Shown in pieces: positions 1-9,132 of a DNA stretch of 64,000 bases. The notes under the pieces are model-generated. The model saw only the letters and a program-made list of their open reading frames with translations. It did no database searches and was not told the origin of the DNA. Position numbers and translations under genes: made by a program. The DNA comes from Paracoccus haematequi (lineage in GTDB: Bacteria > Pseudomonadota > Alphaproteobacteria > Rhodobacterales > Rhodobacteraceae). Each line of letters begins with the position of its first letter. Within the stretch, counting starts at the first letter, position 1. Where the stretch lies: NCBI GenBank assembly GCA_945881965.1, contig CAMCVS010000009.1:1-64000 (forward strand), in the 5' to 3' direction.

Positions 1-559
1 TGCGGTAAACCTCGTCCACCCCCGCGATGCGCGCGGCCAAGAGCACCAACGGATTGGCCACACCGTCCGGGGTGGGCACGGTGATGGCCAGCCGCGAAAC
101 ACCCGCCACCTTGGCCGGGATGGCGTTCATCAGCACCGAGGACGGATAGCTGGCCAGCCCCCCCGGCACATAAAGCCCCGCCGCAGACACCGGGGTCCAG
201 CGCCAGCCAAGTGTCGCGCCGCTATCATCGGTCCATTGCGCATCCGTGGGCAGTTGGCGGGCATGATAGGCGCGGATACGGGCGGCGGCGAGGTCGAGTG
301 CTGCGCGGTCTGCGGGGCTGACCTGCGCCACCAAAGCGTCGATTTCGGCGTCCGTGAACCGCAGCGTGGCGGGGGTCAGCGTCACGCGGTCGAACCGCTC
401 GGTCAGGTCGATCAGCGCGGCATCGCCGCGCGCCCGCACATCGGCGATGATCGCGGCGACAGCCGCGTCCACATCGGGGCTGTCCTCGCGTTTCATGGTC
501 AAGAGCGCGGCAAAGCGGGGGGCGAAATCGACATCTTGTGCGTCAAGGAATTGCGGCAT
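1..559 (-). CDS. hisD: histidinol dehydrogenase, N-terminal part (cut by window edge)
   Basis: HisD oxidises L-histidinol to L-histidine in two NAD-dependent steps, the last reactions of histidine synthesis, in the cytoplasm. The ATG at 557-559 opens a frame that stays open to base 1, so the gene continues outside the window and about 186 residues are visible. The start reads MPQFLDAQDVDF and is followed by the family motif region GLYVPGG and the downstream YPSSVLMNAIPA and AITVPTP segments. The catalytic zinc and NAD residues of the C-terminal half lie beyond the window. The gene follows DUF2948 and murA on the same strand, an order I know from Rhodobacterales. Confidence 0.93.
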   Translation of the reverse strand, partial: MPQFLDAQDVDFAPRFAALLTMKREDSPDVDAAVAAIIADVRARGDAALIDLTERFDRVTLTPATLRFTDAEIDALVAQVSPADRAALDLAAARIRAYHARQLPTDAQWTDDSGATLGWRWTPVSAAGLYVPGGLASYPSSVLMNAIPAKVAGVSRLAITVPTPDGVANPLVLLAARIAGVDEVYR

Positions 560-588
560 CGGGCACCTCGTGGTTCGGCAAGGCCCTA

Positions 589-635
589 GCGCGCGCAAGC
601 GCGCGCCTCAAGGGGGCTGCGGCGCTTTGCGCCGC
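589..635 (-). other. two GC hairpins between DUF2948 gene and hisD
   Basis: Between the DUF2948 stop and the hisD start there are two perfect inverted repeats. One is GCGGCGC/GCGCCGC around TTT at 619-635; the other is GCGCGCGC/GCGCGCGC around AA at 589-606. Neither is followed by a T-run on the minus strand, so they look like mRNA-processing or attenuating structures inside an operon rather than a classical terminator. Confidence 0.5.
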
Positions 636-639
636 GGGT

Positions 640-1122
640 TCAGCCGTGATCCGGGGCGCGCCCGGAGGGCGCGCGATAGGGCCGGGTCACATCTTTCAGC
701 GTGACCTCCAGCGCCTCGACACGGGCACGGATCGCGCCGTCACCTGCCAGCGTCAGCGTCAGCGTGCCACCCGGCGGATCAGCGTCCGGCGTCCAGTCCA
801 GCGCCAGCAGCGACAGCACCAGATCGCCCGCATCGCGGGCAAACCCGGTCGATGCCACGCCCAACACCTGATCGACCACCAGCACCGCCTGCACCCGTTC
901 CGCGCCGTGGCGCGCGCGGCCGCCATCCTCCCAGCGGAAGCGGTTGATCAGCAGCGCCAACCGCCGTTCGCGTGGTTTCCATGAGATTTCCTGCGCCGGG
1001 AACACCGCGTCCTGTACAAGCGCTGACAGGATCTGCAAATCCTCGGGCGTCAGCGCACCAAGGTTCAGCGCCGCCTCGCGGCCATCCTCGAACCTTGCGT
1101 CCTCCTGCGGCGTGGGGCTCAT
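640..1122 (-). CDS. DUF2948 family protein
   Basis: This 160-residue soluble protein of unknown function matches the DUF2948 family by its length, by the segment [20 protein letters not shown] near the N terminus, and by its place between murA and hisD. No catalytic motif, signal peptide or membrane segment is visible. Its start codon overlaps the murA stop by four bases (ATGA at 1119-1122), which suggests translational coupling. The last residues are Pro/Gly/Arg rich. Function cannot be inferred beyond its stable linkage to murA and hisD. Confidence 0.85.
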   Translation of the reverse strand: MSPTPQEDARFEDGREAALNLGALTPEDLQILSALVQDAVFPAQEISWKPRERRLALLINRFRWEDGGRARHGAERVQAVLVVDQVLGVASTGFARDAGDLVLSLLALDWTPDADPPGGTLTLTLAGDGAIRARVEALEVTLKDVTRPYRAPSGRAPDHG

Positions 1123-2387
1123 TTTCCCGAGACCCGCTCGATCTTGGCCCCGATCGCGGACAGCTTTTCCTCGACCCGCTCATAGCCGCGATCCAGGTGA
1201 TAGACCCGGCTGACCACGGTTTCGCCCTGCGCTGCAAGGCCCGCCAGGATCAGCGACACCGAGGCGCGCAAATCGGTCGCCATCACCGGCGCGCCCTTGA
1301 GCCTGTCCACGCCGGTCACGCGCGCGGTGCCGCCCTGCACCTCGATCCTGGCCCCCATCCGCATCAGTTCGGGCGCATGCATGAAGCGGTTCTCGAAGAT
1401 GCGTTCTTCCAGCACCGAGACGCCATCAGCGGTGCACAGCAGCGCCATCATCTGCGCCTGCAAATCGGTCGGGAAGCCCGGGAAAGGTTCGGTCACAACA
1501 TCCACCGCGCGGATACGGCCGTTCTTTTGCGCCACGGTCAGGCCACGCGGCGTTTCCGTCACGCTGACGCCCGCGGCATCCAGTTTCTCGCAGAACGCGG
1601 CGACAAGGTCGATCCGCCCGCCCAGACATTCCACTTCGCCGCCGCAGATCGCGGGGGCCAGCATATAGGTGCCCAGTTCGATGCGGTCGGTCACCACGGG
1701 GTGGGTCGCGCCGTGCAGGCGGTCCACGCCCTGAATTTCGATGGTGCCGGTGCCGTCACCCGCAATCTGCGCGCCCATCTTGCGCAGGCAGGTGGCCAGA
1801 TCGACGATTTCTGGTTCGCGCGCGGCATTTTTCAGCACCGAGGTGCCTTTGGCCAAGGTCGCCGCCATCAGGAAATTCTCGGTCGCCCCGACGCTGGCAA
1901 AGCGCATCTCATGCACCGCGCCGCGCAATCCGCCCTTGGTCGTGGCATGCAGATAGCCCTCGCGCAGGTCGATCTCGGCCCCCAGAGCGGTCAGCGCGTC
2001 GATGTGGATATCCATCGGGCGCGCGCCAATCGCACAGCCACCCGGCAGCGACACCACGGCGTGTCCGAGCCGCGCCAAGAGCGGGCCAAGGACCAAATTC
2101 GACGCCCGCATCTTGCGCACGATGTCGTAATCCGCGACCGGAGTGATGGTGCCGTGGCTGGCCATGGCCAGAACCTTGCCGCCCTGCAGCGATGTCACCT
2201 CGACGCCCAGCGATTGCAGCAGCGTGGTCATGGTGCGGATGTCCGACAGCCGTGGCGCATTGGTCAGCGTGAGGGGTTCCTCGGACAACAGCGTGGCAGG
2301 CATCAGCGTCAGGCAGGCATTTTTCGCCCCCGCAATCGGCACTTGCCCTGACAAAGGCCCGTTACCCGTCACCATGATCTGATCCAT
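1119..2387 (-). CDS. murA: UDP-N-acetylglucosamine 1-carboxyvinyltransferase MurA
   Basis: MurA transfers enolpyruvate from PEP to UDP-GlcNAc, the first committed step of peptidoglycan synthesis, in the cytoplasm. The 422-residue length is normal for the family. The fosfomycin-target cysteine is visible in [14 protein letters not shown] (about residues 115-128), the N terminus reads [14 protein letters not shown], and the C-terminal [16 protein letters not shown] segment is typical. It overlaps the small upstream gene by one base (TGATG) and the DUF2948 gene by four, so the three are probably one operon leading into hisD. No anomaly seen. Confidence 0.97.
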   Translation of the reverse strand: MDQIMVTGNGPLSGQVPIAGAKNACLTLMPATLLSEEPLTLTNAPRLSDIRTMTTLLQSLGVEVTSLQGGKVLAMASHGTITPVADYDIVRKMRASNLVLGPLLARLGHAVVSLPGGCAIGARPMDIHIDALTALGAEIDLREGYLHATTKGGLRGAVHEMRFASVGATENFLMAATLAKGTSVLKNAAREPEIVDLATCLRKMGAQIAGDGTGTIEIQGVDRLHGATHPVVTDRIELGTYMLAPAICGGEVECLGGRIDLVAAFCEKLDAAGVSVTETPRGLTVAQKNGRIRAVDVVTEPFPGFPTDLQAQMMALLCTADGVSVLEERIFENRFMHAPELMRMGARIEVQGGTARVTGVDRLKGAPVMATDLRASVSLILAGLAAQGETVVSRVYHLDRGYERVEEKLSAIGAKIERVSGK

Positions 2388-2623
2388 CAGCCCTGCCCCT
2401 GTTGCGGTGTTTTTGTTTGTGTTTCAAATGTGTTGGCCGGTTCGGTGTCGTCAGCGGGCGGGGTTGCCGGGTCGGCCTGAGTCTCTGCGCCCTGCACCCC
2501 GCGCAACGCCGCCTGCACCTTGCGCCGCGCCATGTTGGCCTTCAGCGCCGCCGTCAACCGCGCCGCCCGCCCGTTTGCCCCGCCGCCTGCCGCTGGCGTT
2601 TTGCTGTGTCCCGAACCCGTCAT
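2387..2623 (-). CDS. small basic hypothetical protein upstream of murA
   Basis: A 78-residue protein with a basic N-terminal half ([20 protein letters not shown]) and a low-complexity acidic and Thr/Pro-rich tail. I recognise similar short Arg/Lys-rich proteins in front of murA in related genomes, but no domain name applies. Its stop overlaps the murA start by one base (TGATG), which favours a real coupled gene. The start codon lacks a convincing Shine-Dalgarno sequence. It could be a nucleic-acid-binding or regulatory peptide; that is a guess from composition only. Confidence 0.6.
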   Translation of the reverse strand: MTGSGHSKTPAAGGGANGRAARLTAALKANMARRKVQAALRGVQGAETQADPATPPADDTEPANTFETQTKTPQQGQG

Positions 2624-2666
2624 TGCGCTGTCTTATCCCAGCGGCGCAGGACCGTCCAGATTGCCC

Positions 2667-2695
2667 TTGCACCAACCCCGGTTTGCGACTACTCA
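2667..2695 (+). promoter_or_regulatory. sigma-70-like promoter of tRNA-Thr
   Basis: TTGCAC (2667-2672), a 17-base spacer and TACTCA (2690-2695) lie 18 bases before the tRNA, which fits a short tRNA leader. Confidence 0.5.
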
Positions 2696-2713
2696 CCCGC
2701 CACGAAACGGCGC

Positions 2714-2788
<75 letters not shown>

Positions 2789-2919
2789 GTTTTTTCCGAA
2801 AATGCAGCGTTTTGCGCAGCAGCCGCTAGATTGGTGTCGCTTGTGCGTCATCCCGCTTGCGCTATGGGCAGGACGTCTTAATCTTGCCGCGACAGCATCG
2901 GGCGGGAAGGGATTTCGGT

Positions 2920-3903
2920 ATGACATGGCTTGCATCCTCGGTCATGGGGCGGCGCGGTGTGGCGCAGGCGCGGGCCGGGGCTCATCATCATCTCAGCGAG
3001 GCGGCGCAGGGCAAATTTCATTATGTTTATGGGCCTTATGCCGATCCCGTCATGCGGATCGCGCCCGGTGACGTGGTGGCGGTCGAGACGCAGGATGCCT
3101 TTGGTGGCGCGGTAAAGACCGAGGCTGATCTGCCGTCGCGCGTGCTGAACATGCCGTTCGTGAATCCACAAAACGGCCCCATCGCGGTGGCAGGCGCGCA
3201 AAAAGGCGATGTGCTGGCGGTCTATATCCACAGCCTGTTGCCGCGCGGGCCGCAACCCGTGGGCACCACGGCGCTGATCCCGGATTTCGGCGGGCTGGTG
3301 GCGTCCAGCCTGACCCATCTGAACGCGCCGATTGCGGAACGCGTCAAGAAGATGGTGGTGACACCCGATGGCGTGCAGTTTTCTGACAAGATCACCCTGC
3401 CCTACGAGCCGTTTGTGGGCACGATGGGCGTCAGCCCGGAGATCGAGGCGATCTCGTCGCTGGTGCCCGACTATTACGGCGGCAACATGGACCTGCCGGA
3501 CGTCGCCCCGGGATCGGTGATGTATTTCCCCGTCCAGCGCGATGAGGCGTATTTCTATATCGGCGATTGCCACGGGCGGCAGGGCGACGGCGAATTGTGC
3601 GGCGTGGCGGTGGAAATTCCGGCGACAGTGACGGTGCAGATCGACCTGATCAAGGGCTGGTCGATCCCCGGTGTGCGGCTGGAGACCGCGGATTTCATCA
3701 TGTCCGTCGGATCGGCCCGCCCGATGGAGGACGCCGCCCGCATGGCCTACCGCGATCTGATCCGCTGGATGGTCGAGGATTACGGGTTCGAAGAATCCGA
3801 GGCGTATTTTCTGGCCACGCAGGCCGGCAAGATGCGGGTCGGCAACATGGTGGACCCGAAATATTCGCTGGGTGCGTCGATGCTTAAGAAATATCTGGTC
3901 TAA
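2920..3903 (+). CDS. acetamidase/formamidase family protein
   Basis: The family hydrolyses short amides such as formamide or acetamide to ammonia and the acid in the cytoplasm. The 327 residues carry the expected beta-rich fold signatures: GDVVAVETQDAFGG near the N terminus, PFVGTMGVSPE mid-protein, GSVMYFPVQ and the metal/active-site-like IGDCHGRQGDGELCG. It is shorter than FmdA-type formamidases (about 400 residues) and resembles the compact subfamily. I chose the ATG at 2920 because GGAAGG lies about nine bases upstream; an in-frame ATG at 2857 lacks this. An SDR gene follows 15 bases downstream, and both converge on an amide-transport operon, which supports a role in amide use. The substrate is not determined. 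Confidence 0.85.
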   Translation: MTWLASSVMGRRGVAQARAGAHHHLSEAAQGKFHYVYGPYADPVMRIAPGDVVAVETQDAFGGAVKTEADLPSRVLNMPFVNPQNGPIAVAGAQKGDVLAVYIHSLLPRGPQPVGTTALIPDFGGLVASSLTHLNAPIAERVKKMVVTPDGVQFSDKITLPYEPFVGTMGVSPEIEAISSLVPDYYGGNMDLPDVAPGSVMYFPVQRDEAYFYIGDCHGRQGDGELCGVAVEIPATVTVQIDLIKGWSIPGVRLETADFIMSVGSARPMEDAARMAYRDLIRWMVEDYGFEESEAYFLATQAGKMRVGNMVDPKYSLGASMLKKYLV

Positions 3904-3918
3904 GAAGGACGAACGAAC

Positions 3919-4680
3919 ATGGATCTGGGATTGAAGGGCCTGCGCGTGCTGGTCACCGGCGGCACCAAGGGCATCGGCCTGAACTGCGCCGAGATTTTCG
4001 CCGCCGAGGGCGCGGCGGTGTCGGTCTGCGCGCGCGATGCGACGGGGGTGACGGCGACAGTCGAGGCGCTGAAGGCCAAGGGCGCGCATGCCTTTGGCCG
4101 CGCGGTGGATGTGTCCAATGCCCACGCGCTGAAATCCTGGGTGCAGGATAGTGCGGCGGCCTTGGGTGGCATTGATATCGTTGTGGCGAACGTGTCCGCG
4201 CTGGCCGTCAATGACGACGAGGCGGCGTGGCAATCCGGCTTTGACACCGACATGATGCATTCGGTGCGGCTGGTGAATGCCGCGATGCCGTGGCTCGAGA
4301 AATCCTCTGCGGCGTCGATCACGCTGATCTCGTCGGTGTCGGGGCGCGAGGTGGATTTCACCGGTCCCGCCTATGGCGCGTTCAAGGCGGCGCTGGTGCA
4401 TTATGCGCAGGGATTGGCGATGAAACTGGCCCCCAAGGGCATCCGCGCCAATACCGTCTCGCCGGGGAACACCTATTTCGACGGCGGCATATGGCAGTCG
4501 ATCGAAAAGCACAATCCGGCGCTGTTTGCCGAAGCCTTGGCAATGAACCCGATGGGCCGGATGGCGAACCCTGCGGAAATCGCGCGCGGGGTGGTGTTCC
4601 TTGCTTCGCCGGCGTCCAGTTTCACCAGCGGCACCAACCTTGTGATCGACGGCGCGTTGACCAAGGGCGTTCAACTTTAA
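3919..4680 (+). CDS. SDR family NAD(P)-dependent oxidoreductase
   Basis: A classical short-chain dehydrogenase of 253 residues. The cofactor motif TGGTKGIG is at residues 14-21, the catalytic serine is in LISSVSG, and the YxxxK pair is in YGAFK about 13 residues later; SPGN and the C-terminal FTSGTNLVIDGAL are typical of FabG-like members. The usual NNAG motif is replaced by ANVSA. AAGGA about nine bases upstream supports the start. It sits 15 bases after the formamidase gene and is probably co-transcribed. The substrate cannot be read from sequence; an alcohol or aldehyde released during amide breakdown is one possibility. Confidence 0.9.
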   Translation: MDLGLKGLRVLVTGGTKGIGLNCAEIFAAEGAAVSVCARDATGVTATVEALKAKGAHAFGRAVDVSNAHALKSWVQDSAAALGGIDIVVANVSALAVNDDEAAWQSGFDTDMMHSVRLVNAAMPWLEKSSAASITLISSVSGREVDFTGPAYGAFKAALVHYAQGLAMKLAPKGIRANTVSPGNTYFDGGIWQSIEKHNPALFAEALAMNPMGRMANPAEIARGVVFLASPASSFTSGTNLVIDGALTKGVQL

Positions 4681-4698
4681 CACCCTGATTGGTAACGC

Positions 4699-4995
4699 TT
4701 ATCGCGCGAAAACCTCTGGTCCCGTCACCACCGTGGCGGGGCCGTCCAGCAGATCACCGGCCTCGGCAAAGAAGCCCTTGGACCCTGCCGCGTTGTTGTG
4801 CCGGTCCATCGCGGCGCGGTCGGCAAAGCGTTCGTGGGTCACGAACAGGCAGGGATCATCGGCCGATTGGGTGACATAGAAACTGTGGGTGTCGGGTTCC
4901 TGCGCGCGGACGTAATCACCGACCCGCAGCAACGCAGCCATCACGGCGTCCTGATGCCCCGGTTTGGCGCGCAGAATGGCGGTGAGGGTGAACAT
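4699..4995 (-). CDS. ABM-domain (putative quinol monooxygenase type) protein
   Basis: A 98-residue single-domain protein of the antibiotic biosynthesis monooxygenase fold: beta strand FTLTAILRAKPG, helix with the typical AALLRVGDYVRAQEP stretch, then SFYVTQSADDPCLFVTHERFAD and a C-terminal strand. Such proteins form dimers and may act on quinols or bind small hydrophobic ligands. A strong AAAGGA ribosome site precedes the ATG. It lies 12 bases after the acyl-CoA synthetase gene and ends the amide operon. The actual reaction is unknown. Confidence 0.8.
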   Translation of the reverse strand: MFTLTAILRAKPGHQDAVMAALLRVGDYVRAQEPDTHSFYVTQSADDPCLFVTHERFADRAAMDRHNNAAGSKGFFAEAGDLLDGPATVVTGPEVFAR

Positions 4996-5007
4996 GCAGG
5001 TTTCCTT

Positions 5008-6720
5008 TCAGGCCTTCAGGCCCATCTCGCCCATCATCTTGTCGCGCATGACGAATTTCTGCGGCTTGCCGGTGACGGTCATCGGCATCTCGGACACAAA
5101 GCGCACATGGCGCGGCACCTTGTAATGCGCGATCTGGCCCCGGCACCAGTCGCGCAAGGCGTCTGGCGTCAGCGTTGCCCCGGCGCGCAGGATGATCCAG
5201 GCCGCGACCTCTTCGCCATATTTCGGATCGGGCAAGCCGAACACCTGCGCCTGCGCGATCGCGGGATGGGTGGTCAGGAATTCTTCGACCTCGGCCGGAT
5301 AGACGTTTTCGCCGCCCCGGATCAGCATGTCCTTGGACCGCCCCGTGATGCGGCAATAGCCGTCGGCGTCAATCGTGGCCAGATCGCCGGTATGCATCCA
5401 GCCGCGACGGACCGCCTCGGCGGTGCGCTCCGGGTCGTTCCAATAGCCCTTCATCACCAGATAACCGCGCGTCAGCAATTCGCCCTGATGGCCAATGGGC
5501 AGGGTGCGGCCATCGGGGCCGACGACCTTGCACTCAACATGCGGCTGGATGCGCCCCACGGTGGACACCCGCCGGTCAACCGGGTCATCGACGGCGGACA
5601 TGAAAGATATCGGGCTGGTTTCGGTCATGCCATAGCCGATGGTGATCTGATGGCAATGCATCTGGTCCATGACGCGGCGCATCAGCGGTTCGGGGCACGG
5701 CGCGCCCGCCATGATGCCGGTGCGCAGGCTGCGCAGGTCAAAGCTGGCAAATTCGGGGTGGTCCAGCATGGCCTGAAACATCGTCGGCACACCGTGGACA
5801 GCGGCGCAGCGTTCTGACGCGAGTGCGGCCAGCGTCTCGCGCGCATCGAAGGCCTCGCCCGGAATGACCATCGCCGCGCCATAGGCGCAGGCCGCCAGAT
5901 TGCCCAGCACCATGCCAAAGCAATGATAGAACGGCACCGGGATGCACAGCCCCTCGCCGGGTTGCAACCGCATCGCGCGCGCGGTGGAAATCGCGTTGTT
6001 GATGATGTTGCGGTGCGACAGCGTGGCCCCCTTGGGCGCGCCGGTCGTGCCGGACGTGAACTGGATGTTGATCGCATCATCGGGGTTCAGCGTGGCGCTG
6101 ATCGCGTCCAGACGGGTGCGGATGGCGCGGTTGCCCCGGTCCATCAGGTCTTCAAAGGCAAACGCGCCGGGGCGCGGCTTTGGCCCCATCTGCACCACCG
6201 AACGCAGGTGTGGCAGCCGCGCGGCGCGCAACCGGCCCGGCGGGCAGGTGGCCATTTCCGGGGCCAGTTCCGCCAGCATCGCCATGTAATCCGAGGTCTT
6301 GAATTGCGGTGCCGTGATCAGGCAGGACACGCCCGCCTTGTTCAGCGCATAGTCCAGCTCTGATGTGCGATAGGCCGGGTTGATGTTGACAAGAATCGCG
6401 CCGATCCGCGCCGTGGCGAATTGCGCCAGCAGCCATTCGGGCCGGTTGGGTGACCAGATGCCGACGCGGTCGCCCTTGTAGACCCCGATAGCCAGCAGCC
6501 CCGCCGCCAGACGGTCGATCAGCGCGGCCAATTCGGCATAGGTCCAGCGGTCGCCGGTCTGCCGGAACACTGCCGCCGTGCGAGGACCGTGACGGCGCAC
6601 CACCTCGGCCAGAAAGCCGGGGAGCGTGACGTCCAACAAGGGCCGATCCGTCGATCCTGCCACATGCGACAGCCCGTTGGCAGGGCGGATCCCCGGCCGC
6701 GATGAAAGCCGTGCGGTCAT
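5008..6720 (-). CDS. AMP-binding acyl-CoA synthetase (medium/short-chain type)
   Basis: Members activate a carboxylic acid with ATP to an acyl-adenylate and then to acyl-CoA. The 570-residue protein shows the P-loop-like [18 protein letters not shown] (about residues 210-227), the adenylate motif GYGMTETSP, and the C-terminal [28 protein letters not shown] and KPQKFVMRD with the catalytic lysine region. The start lies three bases after the amidase stop, so it is coupled to the transporter-amidase gene. Inference: it activates the acid released by amide hydrolysis. The chain length preference cannot be determined. Confidence 0.9.
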   Translation of the reverse strand: MTARLSSRPGIRPANGLSHVAGSTDRPLLDVTLPGFLAEVVRRHGPRTAAVFRQTGDRWTYAELAALIDRLAAGLLAIGVYKGDRVGIWSPNRPEWLLAQFATARIGAILVNINPAYRTSELDYALNKAGVSCLITAPQFKTSDYMAMLAELAPEMATCPPGRLRAARLPHLRSVVQMGPKPRPGAFAFEDLMDRGNRAIRTRLDAISATLNPDDAINIQFTSGTTGAPKGATLSHRNIINNAISTARAMRLQPGEGLCIPVPFYHCFGMVLGNLAACAYGAAMVIPGEAFDARETLAALASERCAAVHGVPTMFQAMLDHPEFASFDLRSLRTGIMAGAPCPEPLMRRVMDQMHCHQITIGYGMTETSPISFMSAVDDPVDRRVSTVGRIQPHVECKVVGPDGRTLPIGHQGELLTRGYLVMKGYWNDPERTAEAVRRGWMHTGDLATIDADGYCRITGRSKDMLIRGGENVYPAEVEEFLTTHPAIAQAQVFGLPDPKYGEEVAAWIILRAGATLTPDALRDWCRGQIAHYKVPRHVRFVSEMPMTVTGKPQKFVMRDKMMGEMGLKA

Positions 6721-6723
6721 GGC

Positions 6724-9132
6724 CTACATCGCGCGCCAGTTGCCGGCCTGTTCAAAGGCCCCGGCGGCGCGGTAGATCGTGCTTTCCTCATAGCGCCGCC
6801 CGATCAGTTGCAGCCCGATGGGCAACCCGTCCGACATGCCGCAGGGGATCGACATCGCCGGATGCCCGGTCACGTCAAACGGCGAGGTATTGGGCAGCAT
6901 TTCGAACGCGCGCTGCACCCACAAAGCCAGTGTCGCGTCGCCGGGCGGCAGCGGCGTCGCCTTCATCGGCGTGGTCGGCATCAACAACAGGTCATAGGAC
7001 GCCAGCACCTTGTTGTATTCCGCGCGCAATTGCCGCGACAGGTTCTGCGCCTTGGCATAATACCGCCCGCGCGTGTGTTTCAGGTGATATTGCCCCACCA
7101 GCATCGAGATTTTCAGCGTGTCCGACAACTCGTCCGCGCGCGAGCGCCAGTTGGAATGATAATCCAACAGCGAGGTGGTATAGAGCCCCTCCCACCCGGT
7201 GCCGAACCCGTTGCCGATCATCATCTGGTTGGTCAGCCCTTCCAGCCCGATGGGCGTCCAGATCGCCGGACCATGCAGGTGCCACGGGATCGAGATGTCG
7301 TCCACGCTGGCGCCCAGACTGCGGAACACCTCGGCCCCGGCGCGGACTTTGGCGTCCACATCGGCTTCGGATTGCGGATGGCCAAAGCCCTCTTTGACCA
7401 CGCCGATGCGCAGGCCGGACACGCCGCGATTGACGGACGCGGTGTAGCGGTCGGTGACCACGTCATACTGGCGCGGGTCAAGGCCATCGGCCCCGGCGAT
7501 GACTTCCAGCATCAGCGCGTTGTCCATCACGGTCTGGGTCATCGGCCCGGTGTGGTCGATGGTGTTTTCGATCGGCATGATGCCGGAATAGGGTACAAGT
7601 CCATGCGTCGGCTTCATGCCATAGACGCCACAGAACGAGGCGGGCATCCGGATCGACCCGCCTTGGTCGCCGCCAATGGCCATATCGACCAGCCCTGCGC
7701 CGACCAGCGCCCCCGACCCAGACGACGATCCGCCCGCCGAATAGCCATGCTTGTGCGGGTTGTGCACAGCGCCGGTGGCGTTGGTATGGCTGCCGCCCGA
7801 CAGGCAGAAATATTCGCAATGCGCCTTGCCGACGATGGTCGCGCCCGCGTCCAGCAGCCGTGTGACGATGGTGGCGTCGATGTCGGGCGTATAGCCTTTC
7901 AGCGTCGCCGCCCCGTTCATCATCGGCACGCCCGCCAGACAGACGTTGTCTTTCAGCGCGATGGTCCGGCCCAACAGCGGCCCGCGCGGCGCGCCCCGGA
8001 TTTCGGTTTTCACATACCACGCGTTCATCGGGTTTTCTTCGGCCGTGGGCCGATACCCGGACGTGCGCGGATAAAGCACCGGGGGCAAATAATCCGGCAG
8101 CGCGTCCACCACGTCATAGGCATCCAGCGTGGGCTGCATCACGTCCAGAAATTCCTGCACGCGGGCGTCCGACATGTTCATGCCCAACTCGGCAACGACC
8201 GCCTTCATCTGCGCATGGGTGGGGCGTTGGACAGTCATGTAGGACATCCTTTCTTGCAACGGGGCCGGTGTGGCGGGTCTGTTAGAGCCGGGTTTCGCAG
8301 CGGGTGATGCGCTGGACTTTTGCGATTCAGGTCTTGTGCCATGTGCCGCAGGGCGGTCGGATTTCATCGCCGCAGGGGCGGATGACGCGGGCTTTGCCTT
8401 GGCAGCGGCAGTTCCACCCGGCGCACCGAAGCCGGTAAATTCCTCGATCAGGGCCGGATCGGCGGCGTCAGAGCCTGCCACCTCGCCCATGATCTGGCCC
8501 TTCTGGATCAACAGCACCCGGTCCGACAGCGCCGTGATGAAATCAAGGCTTTGTTCCACAAGGACAATACTCAGCCCTTCGCGGCGGTTCAGGGCCTTGA
8601 GCAGGTCGATGATCTCGTCGATGATCGAGGGCTGGATGCCCTCGGTCGGCTCGTCCAAGAGGATCAGGTCGGGTTCCGACACCAGACAGCGCGCCAGCGC
8701 CAGCAATTGCTGTTCGCCGCCCGACAATGCGCCGCCGTCGCGGTCCAAAAGGCGCGTCAGGCGGGGGAAATCGGCCATGACGCGGTCGATCGCCGTGTCT
8801 TCGTCCATGTCATGGGCCGCAACGCCCATCCGCAGGTTGTCGCGCACGGACAGGTTCGGGAAAATCCCCCGCCCCTGCGGCACATAGCCGATACCAAGCT
8901 GCGCCCGCCCCGAAGACCGCATCCGCACCATGTCCTGCCCGTCGAACACCATGCTGCCGCCCGTCGCCGGGATGATCCCCATCAGCGTTTTCAGCAGCGT
9001 GGATTTGCCCATGCCATTATGGCCCAGCACGCCAAGGATCTCGCCCGCGTTCACCGTCAGGTCGATGCCGTGCAGCACCGGCACCCGGCCATAGCCTGCG
9101 CGCAGTCCCGAAACTTTCAACAGCGGGCTCAT
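6724..9132 (-). CDS. ABC transporter ATPase (LivF/UrtE type) fused in frame to an amidase
   Basis: One uninterrupted frame of 802 residues. Residues 1-236 are a LivF/UrtE-like ATPase with Walker A GHNGMGKST (37-45), signature LSGGEQQ (136-142) and Walker B LILLDEPTEG. Residues 237-298 are an Ala/Pro/Lys/Ser-rich linker. Residues 299-802 are an amidase-signature enzyme with the likely Ser-cisSer-Lys triad S493 (GGDQGGSIRMP), S469 (AGGSSSGS) and K394 (IALKDN). No stop codon separates the two parts, so translation from the ATPase start must give a fusion. An internal ATG at 8238 (MTVQRPTHAQ) has its own ribosome site, so a free 504-residue amidase is also likely. The first ATG overlaps the previous ATPase stop by four bases. 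The ATPase half should power import of amides, and the amidase half should hydrolyse them at the membrane. A sequencing error that removed a stop codon is the main alternative. Confidence 0.85.
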   Translation of the reverse strand: MSPLLKVSGLRAGYGRVPVLHGIDLTVNAGEILGVLGHNGMGKSTLLKTLMGIIPATGGSMVFDGQDMVRMRSSGRAQLGIGYVPQGRGIFPNLSVRDNLRMGVAAHDMDEDTAIDRVMADFPRLTRLLDRDGGALSGGEQQLLALARCLVSEPDLILLDEPTEGIQPSIIDEIIDLLKALNRREGLSIVLVEQSLDFITALSDRVLLIQKGQIMGEVAGSDAADPALIEEFTGFGAPGGTAAAKAKPASSAPAAMKSDRPAAHGTRPESQKSSASPAAKPGSNRPATPAPLQERMSYMTVQRPTHAQMKAVVAELGMNMSDARVQEFLDVMQPTLDAYDVVDALPDYLPPVLYPRTSGYRPTAEENPMNAWYVKTEIRGAPRGPLLGRTIALKDNVCLAGVPMMNGAATLKGYTPDIDATIVTRLLDAGATIVGKAHCEYFCLSGGSHTNATGAVHNPHKHGYSAGGSSSGSGALVGAGLVDMAIGGDQGGSIRMPASFCGVYGMKPTHGLVPYSGIMPIENTIDHTGPMTQTVMDNALMLEVIAGADGLDPRQYDVVTDRYTASVNRGVSGLRIGVVKEGFGHPQSEADVDAKVRAGAEVFRSLGASVDDISIPWHLHGPAIWTPIGLEGLTNQMMIGNGFGTGWEGLYTTSLLDYHSNWRSRADELSDTLKISMLVGQYHLKHTRGRYYAKAQNLSRQLRAEYNKVLASYDLLLMPTTPMKATPLPPGDATLALWVQRAFEMLPNTSPFDVTGHPAMSIPCGMSDGLPIGLQLIGRRYEESTIYRAAGAFEQAGNWRAM
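8247..8255 (-). promoter_or_regulatory. internal Shine-Dalgarno for the amidase part
   Basis: On the minus strand AAGAAAGGA is followed by eight bases and then ATG (8238-8236), opening the amidase in the same frame as the ATPase. An in-frame ATG three codons earlier is too close to the site. This is what would be expected of a once separate amidase gene. Confidence 0.7.

Noticed and set aside
2878-4683. 601-codon open frame antisense to formamidase and SDR genes
   Set aside because: Antisense shadow with His/Arg-rich composition and no family match.
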